This document shows positions 15,350-23,652 of a stretch of 38,445 nt of DNA, piece after piece; positions within the stretch are counted from its first letter, which is position 1, and each line of letters starts with the position of its first letter. Made by a program: the position numbers and the translations under genes. This DNA is from Bacteroidaceae bacterium (GTDB lineage Bacteria; Bacteroidota; Bacteroidia; Bacteroidales; Bacteroidaceae). The stretch is taken from contig JAFYAT010000029.1 of the NCBI GenBank assembly GCA_017540585.1, positions 1 to 38,445 of the forward strand, read 5' to 3'. The notes under the pieces are model-generated. The model saw nothing but the letters and a program-made list of their open reading frames with translations, had not been told where the DNA came from and ran no database searches.

Positions 15350-16715
15350 TGCTTGGTGCTTGCTGCTGAGGGTTATTGTCCTTTGGTGCATTGCCCTGAG
15401 CATTGTTTACCTGATGATTGTTACCACCCTGAGGCTGTCCGTCATTAGGGCGATTACCCTTATTGCGGTTGTTATTGTTATTATTGCGCTGATGCTTGTC
15501 ATTGTTGTTACGTCCCTCACCATTGCCCTTATTATCCTGCTGGTTCTTAGGTGCATTAGTCTTGTGTGTGTTAGCTGGCTGGTTCTGGTTGTTCTGCTGA
15601 GCATTAGGCTGCTGACCCGCACCATTGTTGCCACCCTGTGACTTCTTCTTCTTTTTCTTCTTACGGTCAAAGCGGTTGATATTGTCCTCAAGGATATCAA
15701 GCGACTTAGGTGCCTCTGGTACTGCACCACCTTCTGCAAGACTCTCTGGCTTGCGACCTTCCTTGTTCGTCTGAATAACCTCAAAAGCACGCTTAGCTGT
15801 TATGGTCTGCTCATTTGCTACGATATGTTTATCAGTAGAGTATGTGATGAGATGACGAAGAATGTCTGACTTAAAGTAATAGTACTCGTTGTCCTGAGTA
15901 TGGAGTGTAATCTCCTTTGATGGCATAGTCTTGAGCGACTCGACGTATTGATCAACCTCATAGTTAAGACAGCACTTGAGCTTGGCACACTGACCTGCAA
16001 GCTTCTGAGGATTAAGCGAGATATCCTGAAAACGTGCTGCACTTGTACTTACACTCACAAAGTTGGTCAACCATGTTGCACAACAAAGCTCACGTCCGCA
16101 TGGACCTATACCTCCGATACGTCCTGCCTCCTGACGTGCACCAATCTGTTTCATTTCAATACGTACACGGAAACGATCGGCAAGCACCTTGATAAGCTGA
16201 CGGAAATCGACACGCTCGTCAGCTATGTAATAGAAGATAGCCTTGTTACCATCACCCTGATACTCCACGTCACCAATCTTCATCTTGAGTCCAAGACTGA
16301 GAGCTATCTGACGAGACTCAATCATTGTCTCATGCTCACGTGCCTTAGCCTCCTTGAACTTGTCCATATCAACAGGCTTGGCAAGACGATAGATACGCTT
16401 AAGCTCTGTGTCAGACTTCAGGTTAGCCTTCTTCATCTGCAAAGCAACAAGGCGTCCAGTCATAGTGACCGTACCGATGTCGTGACCTGGGTTAGCCTCA
16501 ACAGCTACGATGTCACCCTTGACGAGTGGCAACTTATTGTTGTTGATGAAATATCCCTTGCGAGGTGGCTTGAACTGCACCTCAACAATGTTACAGTTCT
16601 CTGTATTGTCTGGAAGGTCTGCCAACCAGTCGTATGTATTCATCTTGTCTGCGTGACGGCTACATCCCTTGGAGCACATACCGCCACAGCAGTTTCCGCA
16701 TTTATATTCTGACAT
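15333..16715 (-). CDS. PSP1-domain protein (RicT-like) with Asn/Gln-rich tail
   Basis: The protein has 460 residues. The N-terminus carries a cysteine knot-like motif, CGNCCGGMCSKGC. The central PSP1 domain has GIGPCGRELCCATWL and CAKLKCCLNYE, the four-cysteine set that in Bacillus RicT (YaaT) helps hold an Fe-S cluster and supports RNA processing with RNase Y. Whether that role holds here is unknown. From about residue 350 the protein changes to a lysine run (RKKKKKKK) and a ~100-residue Asn/Gln/Gly-rich low-complexity tail, typical of Bacteroidetes homologues and probably disordered; it might bind RNA. It has its own promoter and overlaps gldH by 17 bp, so the two form a transcription unit. 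Confidence 0.88.
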   Translation of the reverse strand: MSEYKCGNCCGGMCSKGCSRHADKMNTYDWLADLPDNTENCNIVEVQFKPPRKGYFINNNKLPLVKGDIVAVEANPGHDIGTVTMTGRLVALQMKKANLKSDTELKRIYRLAKPVDMDKFKEAKAREHETMIESRQIALSLGLKMKIGDVEYQGDGNKAIFYYIADERVDFRQLIKVLADRFRVRIEMKQIGARQEAGRIGGIGPCGRELCCATWLTNFVSVSTSAARFQDISLNPQKLAGQCAKLKCCLNYEVDQYVESLKTMPSKEITLHTQDNEYYYFKSDILRHLITYSTDKHIVANEQTITAKRAFEVIQTNKEGRKPESLAEGGAVPEAPKSLDILEDNINRFDRKKKKKKKSQGGNNGAGQQPNAQQNNQNQPANTHKTNAPKNQQDNKGNGEGRNNNDKHQRNNNNNNRNKGNRPNDGQPQGGNNHQVNNAQGNAPKDNNPQQQAPSNENKG

Positions 16716-16781
16716 TTATATATTGTTCTTTTTATTGTTGTTTCGTATATTAAGTTTTTTAGGTCTCGAAATTATAATGTG

Positions 16782-16813
16782 CAAAGATAACACAAATCGA
16801 AGATTTTATCAAA
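16782..16813 (-). promoter_or_regulatory. Promoter of the PSP1-gldH unit
   Basis: On the minus strand TTTG (16813-16810), a 20-bp spacer and TATCTTTG (16789-16782) match the Bacteroidetes consensus exactly. Start near 16775 gives a ~60-nt leader. This makes the unit independent of the upstream rodA operon. Confidence 0.8.
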
Positions 16814-16854
16814 AGTTTCAATAGTTATGTTACTACGCAACTCTACAACTTCTT

Positions 16855-16914
16855 AACTCAACTTTTAATTTTTAACTCTTAGCTCTTAACTACTGACGCC
16901 AGTCATGGCATCAG
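16855..16914 (-). repeat. AT-rich repeat with hairpin over the rodA stop
   Basis: TTAACTC / TTTTAATTTTTAACTC words like those at 11480 lead into CTGACGCCA (16892-16900) and TGGCATCAG (16905-16913), a 9-bp stem with one mismatch and loop GTCA. The rodA TGA stop (16913-16911) is inside this hairpin. It may end the long mre operon transcript. Confidence 0.55.
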
Positions 16915-18383
16915 AATGTTGTTCTCTTCATATTTCGCTCTGCATCCATCCTAAGGAAGATGAACAGCAAAAGCGTGAATCCCCACAACGATGAACCACC
17001 GTACGAGAAGAACGGAAGCGGAATACCAATAACAGGCGTAAGTCCGAGTACCATTCCCACATTGATGAACAAATGGAACAGGAAGATGCAAAGCACCGAA
17101 TAGCCATACACCCTACCGAAGGTGTCCGTCTGTCGTTCAGCAACGGCAATAAGTCGCCAAATAAAGAGGAGATATACCACAAGCACTCCAGCCGAGCCGA
17201 CAAATCCTTCTTCCTCACCTACGGTACAGAAGATGAAGTCAGTGTCCTGCTCAGGCACATACTTTAGTTTTGTCTGTGTACCATTAAGGAATCCCTTGCC
17301 ATACAAGCCACCTGAACCGATGGCAATCTTAGCTTGATTGACATTATATCCTGCACCACGAAGGTCTTCCTTCATACCCAAAAGTACCTCGATACGTATA
17401 CGCTGATGGTCGGCAAGATGGTCAAACATCGTATGGCAGATATAGAAGAAACTTGTGGACATAAGCGCAAAAACAGCTATAAGCACATAGCGGAACAGTC
17501 GCTCATACACGGCAAGTCCTATGAGATAAACCACAAACAACAGGTTTACCACCAACATGACAAGGCATACATTGAACGGAATGACATACACGGAGAAGAG
17601 TATCACAAGGAACACCGTTCCCCATCCAGCACCAATCATAACCTTCAACGCCGTCTTGTTGCCCGTATATATCCATGTCATGAACGTGGTGAATATCATA
17701 CACAGAAGCTGTACCACGAATTCACCAACGATAACAGGCAGATTGACCGACACGGTATCTTCGCAGAAACGTATTCCCACAACGAAATACACAACCACAG
17801 CAAATGCCGTAAACAGCAACGAACCAGTCATTCCTTCCCTATACAATACCATGAAGAACGTGAAATACACAAGTGCCGTACCTGTCTCTTTCTGGCAAAT
17901 AATGATAATGATAGGAACACAGATAATTGCAACAAGCTTAAAGAACTCCTTGGTCTCGTGCATATTGAAGTTGAACCTGTCCATGTATTTGCCAAGGCAT
18001 AGTGCAACAGCAAACTTGGCGAACTCAGCAGGCTGCAACTTGACAGGTCCTAAAGGAATCCACGAGCGTGAACCTTTGGTATCAGGTGCAATAACAAGTG
18101 TGACAATCAACAAGAGTATCATCGCGCCATATATGACGTATGCACCCATATCGTAGAACTTCTTCTCTATCGTAAGTAGAACTCCAGCAAGCGCAAAGGA
18201 CGTGAACGCCCAAATCATCTGTTTGCCTGAGTTGCTACCAAAGCCGAACACATCAGGATGAGAGAAATCATAGCTGGCACCACACACAGAGAACCATCCC
18301 CATGTGATAAGAATCACATAGAGACAGACAGTCATCCAGTCGATAGACTTGAATATCGTTGCATTATCGTTCCCTTGTGCCAT
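16911..18383 (-). CDS. rodA: Rod-shape SEDS glycosyltransferase RodA
   Basis: RodA is the SEDS-family peptidoglycan polymerase of the elongasome. It acts in the inner membrane with the transpeptidase PBP2. The 490-residue protein is highly hydrophobic with about ten or more membrane spans. Family motifs include GSRSWIPLGPVKLQPAEFAK near residue 105 and, near the C-terminus, GLTPVIGIPLPFFSYGGSSL. It is about 100 residues longer than E. coli RodA because of extra hydrophobic segments in the middle, as in other Bacteroidetes. Its start lies inside mrdA (20-bp overlap), so it is translationally coupled to its partner. The unit reads purH-mreB-mreC-mreD-mrdA-rodA. Confidence 0.93.
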   Translation of the reverse strand: MAQGNDNATIFKSIDWMTVCLYVILITWGWFSVCGASYDFSHPDVFGFGSNSGKQMIWAFTSFALAGVLLTIEKKFYDMGAYVIYGAMILLLIVTLVIAPDTKGSRSWIPLGPVKLQPAEFAKFAVALCLGKYMDRFNFNMHETKEFFKLVAIICVPIIIIICQKETGTALVYFTFFMVLYREGMTGSLLFTAFAVVVYFVVGIRFCEDTVSVNLPVIVGEFVVQLLCMIFTTFMTWIYTGNKTALKVMIGAGWGTVFLVILFSVYVIPFNVCLVMLVVNLLFVVYLIGLAVYERLFRYVLIAVFALMSTSFFYICHTMFDHLADHQRIRIEVLLGMKEDLRGAGYNVNQAKIAIGSGGLYGKGFLNGTQTKLKYVPEQDTDFIFCTVGEEEGFVGSAGVLVVYLLFIWRLIAVAERQTDTFGRVYGYSVLCIFLFHLFINVGMVLGLTPVIGIPLPFFSYGGSSLWGFTLLLFIFLRMDAERNMKRTTF

Positions 18384-20211
18384 AACCTATTGTCTTGTGC
18401 TGAATCTCCTCAGCCTTACGTTCACTATCTTCTGAGAGTTTACCGTTGATATACTGTTCCATGAGAAGTGCACCGATAGGTACACCATACGTTGCACCCC
18501 ATCCACCGTTCTCCACATACACGGCAACGGCAATCTTAGGGTCGTCCTTAGGAGCAAAGCCCATAAACACGGAGTGGTCATGACCACGGTTCTGTGCAGT
18601 ACCAGTCTTACCACATACCTCATACCAAGGGTTATTAGCAGCATGACAAGTACCACCGAGCACGGAACGACGCATACCATTAACCACAATCTCATAGTTC
18701 TTAGGATCAACAAGTGTCTTATGCTTGACCTTGAGCGAGTCTGCTATCTTGCCCCCCTCTATTGCCTTGACAACATGAGGTGTGATGTAATATCCTCGAT
18801 TAGCTATAGTTGCACCGAGATTGGCTATCTGTAAAGGAGTGAGTGTCACCTCACCCTGACCGATGGATATGGATATGACTGATAGAGCCGACCACGAGAA
18901 TTTATGTGCATTGTCATAGTAGTCAGCATTAGGAATCATTCCTCGTGCCTCGGATGGCATATCTATGCCAAGCTTATAACCGAAGCCCATGCTGACCATA
19001 TAATCCTTCCACGTAGTCATAGCCTCCTGTACGTTCTTGTACTTCCTACGATTACCGAACATGTGGTAAAGTCCCCAACAGAAGTAAGAGTTACAACTTG
19101 TTGCAATGGCAGGTTCTATGGCAAGCGGTGCCGCATGAGCGTGACAACCTACCTTGAGTGAACCGAAATGGAAACCATGACTACATGGATATAATGTCTG
19201 CGAATTGATGATACCTTCCTGAAGGAAAGTGAGTGCCTGCGACGTCTTGAATGTAGAGCCTGGAGGATATGTACCAAGGATGGCACGGTTGAGCATCGGC
19301 TTCATAGGGTCACGGCTCATCTCTATCATACGCTTTCCACGTTCCTTACCCTCAAGAAGACGAGGGTCATAGCTTGGGGCGGAAACCATACACAGCACCT
19401 CACCTGTCTTTGGTTCTATGGCAACAATAGCTCCCATCTTACCTTCCATAAGACGTTCACCGAGCTCCTGCACCTTGATGTCAAGGCTCAGTGTAAGGTT
19501 CTTACCAGGAACAGGCTTACGGTCTAATGCACCATTACGATAGTGTCCCTGAATACGTCCTCGTGCATCACGAAGAAGTATCTGCACTCCCTTCTCACCA
19601 CGCAGATACTGCTCGTATGAACGTTCTACTCCCTGTTTACCAATATAGTCACCAGGAGAATAGTATGGGTCACGCTCAATATCCGATGGTGCAACTTCGG
19701 CTACATCACCAAGAATGTGCGCTCCATGTTCAGTGGCATAACGACGTATGCAACGTTCTCGCACGGAAAAGCCACGAAAACGATACATCTTCTCCTGAAA
19801 CACGGAGAAGTCCTTGGCGGACATCTGTCCGATAAAAAGCTGTTGGGTGTATGAAGAATAACCTGGATTACGGTTTCTGTCTTTAATCACAGCCATTCGT
19901 TCATCAAAGTCCTGTTTCGTAATACCGAGGGTATTACAGAAATCGAGAGTATCAAGTCCTTCCACCTCACGCATGACCACCATGATGTCGTATGCCAACT
20001 GGTTGTAAACAAGAAGTTCGCCATTACGGTCGTAGAGAACTCCACGCGAAGGAAATATTATATTATCAAAGAAGGCATTATTATCAGCATTCGTCTTGTA
20101 TTCCTCACTACCAAGTTGAAGAAACGCAAGACGAACAATATATGTGACCACGATAACAAACGCAATGCCACCTATAACATATTTTCTGCTTTCAAATGCA
20201 CTTCTCGCCAT
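18364..20211 (-). CDS. mrdA: Penicillin-binding protein 2 (elongasome transpeptidase)
   Basis: PBP2 crosslinks peptidoglycan during side-wall growth and pairs with RodA. The 615-residue protein has an N-terminal membrane anchor at about residues 11-31, a dimerisation/pedestal region with PSRGVLYDRNGELL near 54, and the transpeptidase domain. Active-site motifs are SxxK at 319-322 (GSTFK, Ser319 nucleophile), SxN at 372-374 (SCN) and KTG at 535-537 (CGKTGTAQNRG). The frame is intact. It starts three bases after the mreD stop and overlaps rodA by 20 bp, so it sits in a tightly packed operon. Confidence 0.95.
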   Translation of the reverse strand: MARSAFESRKYVIGGIAFVIVVTYIVRLAFLQLGSEEYKTNADNNAFFDNIIFPSRGVLYDRNGELLVYNQLAYDIMVVMREVEGLDTLDFCNTLGITKQDFDERMAVIKDRNRNPGYSSYTQQLFIGQMSAKDFSVFQEKMYRFRGFSVRERCIRRYATEHGAHILGDVAEVAPSDIERDPYYSPGDYIGKQGVERSYEQYLRGEKGVQILLRDARGRIQGHYRNGALDRKPVPGKNLTLSLDIKVQELGERLMEGKMGAIVAIEPKTGEVLCMVSAPSYDPRLLEGKERGKRMIEMSRDPMKPMLNRAILGTYPPGSTFKTSQALTFLQEGIINSQTLYPCSHGFHFGSLKVGCHAHAAPLAIEPAIATSCNSYFCWGLYHMFGNRRKYKNVQEAMTTWKDYMVSMGFGYKLGIDMPSEARGMIPNADYYDNAHKFSWSALSVISISIGQGEVTLTPLQIANLGATIANRGYYITPHVVKAIEGGKIADSLKVKHKTLVDPKNYEIVVNGMRRSVLGGTCHAANNPWYEVCGKTGTAQNRGHDHSVFMGFAPKDDPKIAVAVYVENGGWGATYGVPIGALLMEQYINGKLSEDSERKAEEIQHKTIGYGTRER

Positions 20212-20214
20212 TTA

Positions 20215-20724
20215 CTAATCCTTTGAAGAATGAGTAACAAGATCCACAAATATGGCAAGCACGGAAGCAAGTACCGTACTCGTAACCGTAGACAAAAGAG
20301 TAAGTCTGATATTAGACAACATGAAGGCATCAAGCATATAGAATACCGCATGAACTATGAACATACATGCAAAGACGTATAATACATAGCTCCAGAATCC
20401 CATGCTACCTATTGACGGAGTGATATGTTCCTCTTCGTCGTGAGAACTGAATGAAGAGAGAATATCTGGCTGAAGCATGGCAAGGAGAGTCATTCCTGCC
20501 GAAGCCATTCCTGCCGTATTGCTGAACATATCATATATGAGTCCTGTGAAGAATCCCCACAGAAGCAAGGATATACGACCCATGCCCTTCTCCATTGATA
20601 TCATGACGTATGTTATCAACAGAGGAGTTGCATATCCAAAGAGATGGATGTTGTTGCACAACAGAATCTGTACCACAAGGAGTATCAGTAGTCTTATAAA
20701 GTATCGTACAAAACTATAGGTCAT
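20215..20724 (-). CDS. mreD: Rod-shape protein MreD
   Basis: MreD is a small inner-membrane protein of the elongasome that links MreC and the peptidoglycan synthases. The 169-residue protein has about five hydrophobic segments (for example LLILLVVQILLC, LLWGFFTGLIYDMFS and VLYVFACMFIVHAVFYML) and few long loops. Sequence alone is poorly conserved in this family, so the assignment relies on topology, size and position between mreC (12-bp gap) and mrdA (3-bp gap). Confidence 0.85.
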   Translation of the reverse strand: MTYSFVRYFIRLLILLVVQILLCNNIHLFGYATPLLITYVMISMEKGMGRISLLLWGFFTGLIYDMFSNTAGMASAGMTLLAMLQPDILSSFSSHDEEEHITPSIGSMGFWSYVLYVFACMFIVHAVFYMLDAFMLSNIRLTLLSTVTSTVLASVLAIFVDLVTHSSKD

Positions 20725-20736
20725 CCTTTATTGTCA

Positions 20737-21585
20737 TCAATTATTATTGTTAAAGAGAGAGTCGGCTCTGTTCTCCAGTTCCCGTCTCTCTGGCTTGGAG
20801 TAGTTGGTAATGACGCTTACCTCACGTATCGACTCAAACTTGGTGAAGAGCGCAACCCTAAGGTCTGTTGCAATTCCGTCAGGTGAGTCCTTGACACCTA
20901 TGACATAACCAACAGGAATACCTGGAGGGAAAATGTCAGAGAAGCCATTGGTAAGAACGACATCGCCTTTCTTAGCCTGAGCATGACGTGGAATACCGAC
21001 GAGGTCAGCAACATCTGCCCTACCTCTGTTCCATGTAAGTGTACCGAAATGCTGTGTTCCTCTCAACTTACATGACACACGAGAGTTACGGTTAATCAAC
21101 GGGATAACGATTGAATAGTGAGCAGATGCAAGGTAAACCACACCTACCACACCATTTGAACTTACGACTCCCATCTCTTCTTTCACTCCATCTGCCGTAC
21201 CCTTGTTGATAGTAAACAGATTATTGCTCTTATGAATAGTAGCACCAATAACCTGTGCACTCACAATATCGTACTTAGGAGCAAGTCCGCTGATGTGTAC
21301 GCTGTCCTTCTTGACTTCTGCTAACTGTTCCTCCAGAGCAAGTACCCTACGGCGAAGAATCTCGTTCTTTGCCTCAAGGTCAGCATTCTCAGTTTGAAGG
21401 TTCAGATATGACGTCACACTGCTAATGAGGGAATAGGTATAACCTACAACCCCATTAGCAGTAGTAAAATATACACTCTTTTGATATCCATTATAGCTGA
21501 AGAGCATTATAAGGCTGACGCACTCCAGACAAATGAATAAGAACCAGTGCTTATAATTTAGCAAAAAGTCGAGTAGATTTCTCAT
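20737..21585 (-). CDS. mreC: Rod-shape protein MreC
   Basis: MreC is a periplasmic scaffold, anchored by one N-terminal helix, that binds PBP2 and activates the RodA-PBP2 complex. The 282-residue protein has a membrane segment at about 13-30 (FLFICLECVSLIMLFSY), then a coiled-coil stretch (LQTENADLEAKNEILRRRVL, about 62-81) and the beta-rich MreC domain with VIGATIHKSNNLFTINKGTA and the conserved pair GVVSSNGVVGVV. It starts 11 bases after the mreB stop. Length and motif order are normal. Confidence 0.92.
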   Translation of the reverse strand: MRNLLDFLLNYKHWFLFICLECVSLIMLFSYNGYQKSVYFTTANGVVGYTYSLISSVTSYLNLQTENADLEAKNEILRRRVLALEEQLAEVKKDSVHISGLAPKYDIVSAQVIGATIHKSNNLFTINKGTADGVKEEMGVVSSNGVVGVVYLASAHYSIVIPLINRNSRVSCKLRGTQHFGTLTWNRGRADVADLVGIPRHAQAKKGDVVLTNGFSDIFPPGIPVGYVIGVKDSPDGIATDLRVALFTKFESIREVSVITNYSKPERRELENRADSLFNNNN

Positions 21586-21596
21586 CTATGCAAATC

Positions 21597-22625
21597 CTAT
21601 GTTCTGCGCATCAAGAACTGGAAGTTGTGGATGTTCTTGAGAGCAATACCAGTACCCTTTGCAACAGAATGCAATGGGTCGTCAGCAACATGGAACTTAA
21701 TCTTAATCTTTTCTGTGAGACGCTTGTCAAGTCCTCTAAGGAGGGCACCACCACCTGTAAGCCAGATACCATTCTTTACGATATCAGCATAAAGCTCAGG
21801 AGGAGTCTGCTCAAGAGCAGAAAGAACGGCTGTCTCAATCTTTGCAATTGTCTTGTCAATACAATGAGCTACTTCCTGATAGCATACAGAAATCTCCATT
21901 GGGAGTGCTGTGATACGGTTAGGACCATGAACGAGGAAGTCCTCTGGAGCGTCATTGCCAAGGTCTGTAATAGCAGAACCTACGTTTATCTTGATACGCT
22001 CAGCCATACGCTCAGATACCTTCACGTTGTGCTGACGGCTCATGTACTCCTGAATGTCGGCTGTGAGTTCATCACCTGCAACACGTATTGAGTTGTTGCT
22101 GACGATACCTCCAAGAGAGATTACGGCAATCTCAGTAGAACCACCACCTATATCAACGACCATGCAACCTTCTGGAGCCTCAACGTCAAGACCACAACCG
22201 ATAGCAGCAGCCATTGGCTCATAAAGGAGGTAAACCTCACGACCACCAGAGTTCTCTGCAGAGTCACGAACGGCACGAAGCTCAACTTCCGTACTACCAG
22301 AAGGAACACCGATAACCATACGCAACTGTGGCTTGAAGAGGTGATGACCGTTATTTATCATACCGATAAGTCCACGCATCATCTTCTCGCAGGCATCGAA
22401 GTCTGCAATCACACCATCACGAAGAGGACGACATGTACGGATGTTCTCGTGTGACTTCTCGTACATCATCTTTGCCTTATTACCTACGGCAATCATCTTC
22501 TTTGAAGTGTTGTCGAGGGCTACAACAGATGGCTCATCTACCACAATCTTACCATTACTGATGATAATGGTATTTGCAGTACCGAGGTCCATTGCTATAT
22601 CTTGGGTAAGTGTAAAGAATCCCAT
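21597..22625 (-). CDS. mreB: Rod-shape actin homologue MreB
   Basis: MreB forms ATP-dependent filaments under the inner membrane that steer the elongasome. The 342-residue protein has the actin-fold ATP motifs: phosphate 1 in IAMDLGTANTIII near residue 12, phosphate 2 in CMVVDIGGGSTEIAVISLGG near 155, and the adenosine motif LTGGGALLRGLD near 295. SGSTEVELRAVRDSAENSGG and EPMAAAIGCGLDV are typical of MreB. It lies 35 bp after purH and 11 bp before mreC, and is expected to be expressed from the promoter in front of purH. Confidence 0.96.
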   Translation of the reverse strand: MGFFTLTQDIAMDLGTANTIIISNGKIVVDEPSVVALDNTSKKMIAVGNKAKMMYEKSHENIRTCRPLRDGVIADFDACEKMMRGLIGMINNGHHLFKPQLRMVIGVPSGSTEVELRAVRDSAENSGGREVYLLYEPMAAAIGCGLDVEAPEGCMVVDIGGGSTEIAVISLGGIVSNNSIRVAGDELTADIQEYMSRQHNVKVSERMAERIKINVGSAITDLGNDAPEDFLVHGPNRITALPMEISVCYQEVAHCIDKTIAKIETAVLSALEQTPPELYADIVKNGIWLTGGGALLRGLDKRLTEKIKIKFHVADDPLHSVAKGTGIALKNIHNFQFLMRRT

Positions 22626-22660
22626 TTGAGTTAGTTATTATTGCCTGTCTAAAGACAAAC

Positions 22661-23254
22661 TTACTTAGTGAAATATTCGTGAATGGCAGTATCGTAGTGT
22701 GAAGAAGTTGCAAAAGCACGCTCTGCAAACTGCTTACGCTGAGCCTTTGTTGTCTCTGCACCCTGTGCCTTAACGATATCAAGGAGTGGCTTGTACTCAG
22801 CCTTGCTTGGTACGATAACAACATCCTCAAAGTTCTTGGCAGCAGCACGGATAAGAGAGATACCGCCTATATCAATCTTCTCGATGATTGTTGGCTCGTC
22901 ATTTGTGTTGGCAACTGTCTCCTCAAATGGATAGAGGTCAACGATTACGAGGTCAATCTCAGGAATCTCGTACTTAGCCATTTCCTTCTGGTCGCTTTCA
23001 AGAGCACGACGTCCGAGAATACCTCCGAACACCTTTGGGTGAAGTGTCTTAACACGACCGCCAAGAATTGATGGATAAGTTGTGAGGTCTTCAACCTTCT
23101 CACACTTGTAACCGAGACTCTCGATGAATGCCTGTGTACCACCTGTAGAAAGGAACTTAACACCATTCTTGTTAAGCTCAGCGAGCAACTCATCAAGACC
23201 GTCCTTGTGGAATACTGAGACAAGCGCTGTCTTTATTTTCTTTGTATCTGCCAT
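22661..23254 (-). CDS. purH: Stand-alone IMP cyclohydrolase domain (PurH N-terminal part)
   Basis: The 197-residue protein covers only the IMP cyclohydrolase (MGS-like) domain of PurH, which closes FAICAR to IMP in the last purine step. Recognisable motifs are ALVSVFHKDGLDELL, FLSTGGTQAFIESLGY, GGRVKTLHPKVFGGIL and IDIGGISLIRAAAKNFEDV. Full PurH is about 510 residues and carries an AICAR transformylase domain after the point where this protein ends (HYDTAIHEYFTK, stop). There is no remnant of that domain in the 35 bp before mreB. The frame ends neatly at the domain border, so this looks like a genuine split, with the transformylase expected elsewhere, rather than a recent truncation. The gene heads the mre operon, as full-length purH often does in Bacteroidales. 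Confidence 0.88.
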   Translation of the reverse strand: MADTKKIKTALVSVFHKDGLDELLAELNKNGVKFLSTGGTQAFIESLGYKCEKVEDLTTYPSILGGRVKTLHPKVFGGILGRRALESDQKEMAKYEIPEIDLVIVDLYPFEETVANTNDEPTIIEKIDIGGISLIRAAAKNFEDVVIVPSKAEYKPLLDIVKAQGAETTKAQRKQFAERAFATSSHYDTAIHEYFTK

Positions 23255-23295
23255 ATTATTTTCGTTAGTTTATATCTGTTCTAATTTATTAGGTG

Positions 23296-23303
23296 CAAAT
23301 ATA
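23296..23303 (-). promoter_or_regulatory. Promoter -7 box for the purH-mre operon
   Basis: TATATTTG on the minus strand (23303-23296) matches TAnnTTTG and lies 42 bp before the purH start. The -33 element is not clear. Confidence 0.55.
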
Positions 23304-23454
23304 GGTATAATATACGAGAATAGTGTAAACGTAAACAAATATTTGTGAATACGCCTTGTTTTTTTGATGTTTTTAACGAAAAATGGCTATTATTCATGGT
23401 AAATTATCTATAAATCCATAAATCTATCAAAGGACATTATAAACATACATAAAC

Positions 23455-23487
23455 AAAGAAGCACTTACATATCGTAAGTGCTTCTTT
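23455..23487 (-). terminator. Terminator of the tRNA gene
   Basis: A perfect 14-bp inverted repeat (AAAGAAGCACTTAC at 23455-23468 and GTAAGTGCTTCTTT at 23474-23487) starts two bases after the tRNA 3' end. On the minus strand it is followed by GTTTATG, a weak T-tract. Confidence 0.75.
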
Positions 23488-23488
23488 G

Positions 23489-23562
23489 TAGCGGGAGGGG
23501 GACCCGAACCCTCGACCTCCGGATTATGAATCCGACGCTCTAACCAGCTGAGCTACCCCGCC
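23489..23562 (-). tRNA. tRNA-Met (anticodon CAT)
   Basis: The minus strand folds into a cloverleaf: acceptor GGCGGGG with TCCCGCT (G-U at both ends), D-arm GCTC/GAGC with loop AGCTGGTTA, anticodon stem TCGGA/TCCGG with loop TTCATAA (anticodon CAT), and T-arm with TTCGGGT. Discriminator base is A and no CCA is encoded. The G1-U72 end pair excludes initiator tRNA, which has an unpaired C1-A72. tRNA-Ile2 (CAT modified to lysidine) cannot be ruled out by eye, but the body resembles elongator tRNA-Met. Confidence 0.9.
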
Positions 23563-23612
23563 ATCACTAAGAAATTTGAGCCGTCAAACAGCCTCGTTTC
23601 GTTTAGCGAGTG

Positions 23613-23643
23613 CAAAGGTACGGCTTTTTTATTTACCACCAAA
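23613..23643 (-). promoter_or_regulatory. Promoter of the tRNA-Met gene
   Basis: On the minus strand TTTG (23643-23640), 19 bp, TACCTTTG (23620-23613) matches the consensus. The start site near 23606 is about 44 nt before the tRNA. The -33 box lies just upstream of the HAD stop region, so the gap is compact. Confidence 0.8.
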
Positions 23644-23652
23644 TTTTTTTGA

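Noticed and set aside
15948-16712. 254-aa plus-strand frame opposite the PSP1 gene
   Set aside because: It is the shadow of a well-supported gene with conserved cysteine motifs on the other strand.
17334-18156. Plus-strand frames opposite rodA
   Set aside because: Their His/Thr/Asn-rich translations are typical of antisense frames of a membrane protein; rodA is clear.
22626-23254. Sequencing frameshift hiding the rest of purH
   Set aside because: Only 35 bp lie between the stop and mreB, far too little for the ~300-residue transformylase domain in any frame.
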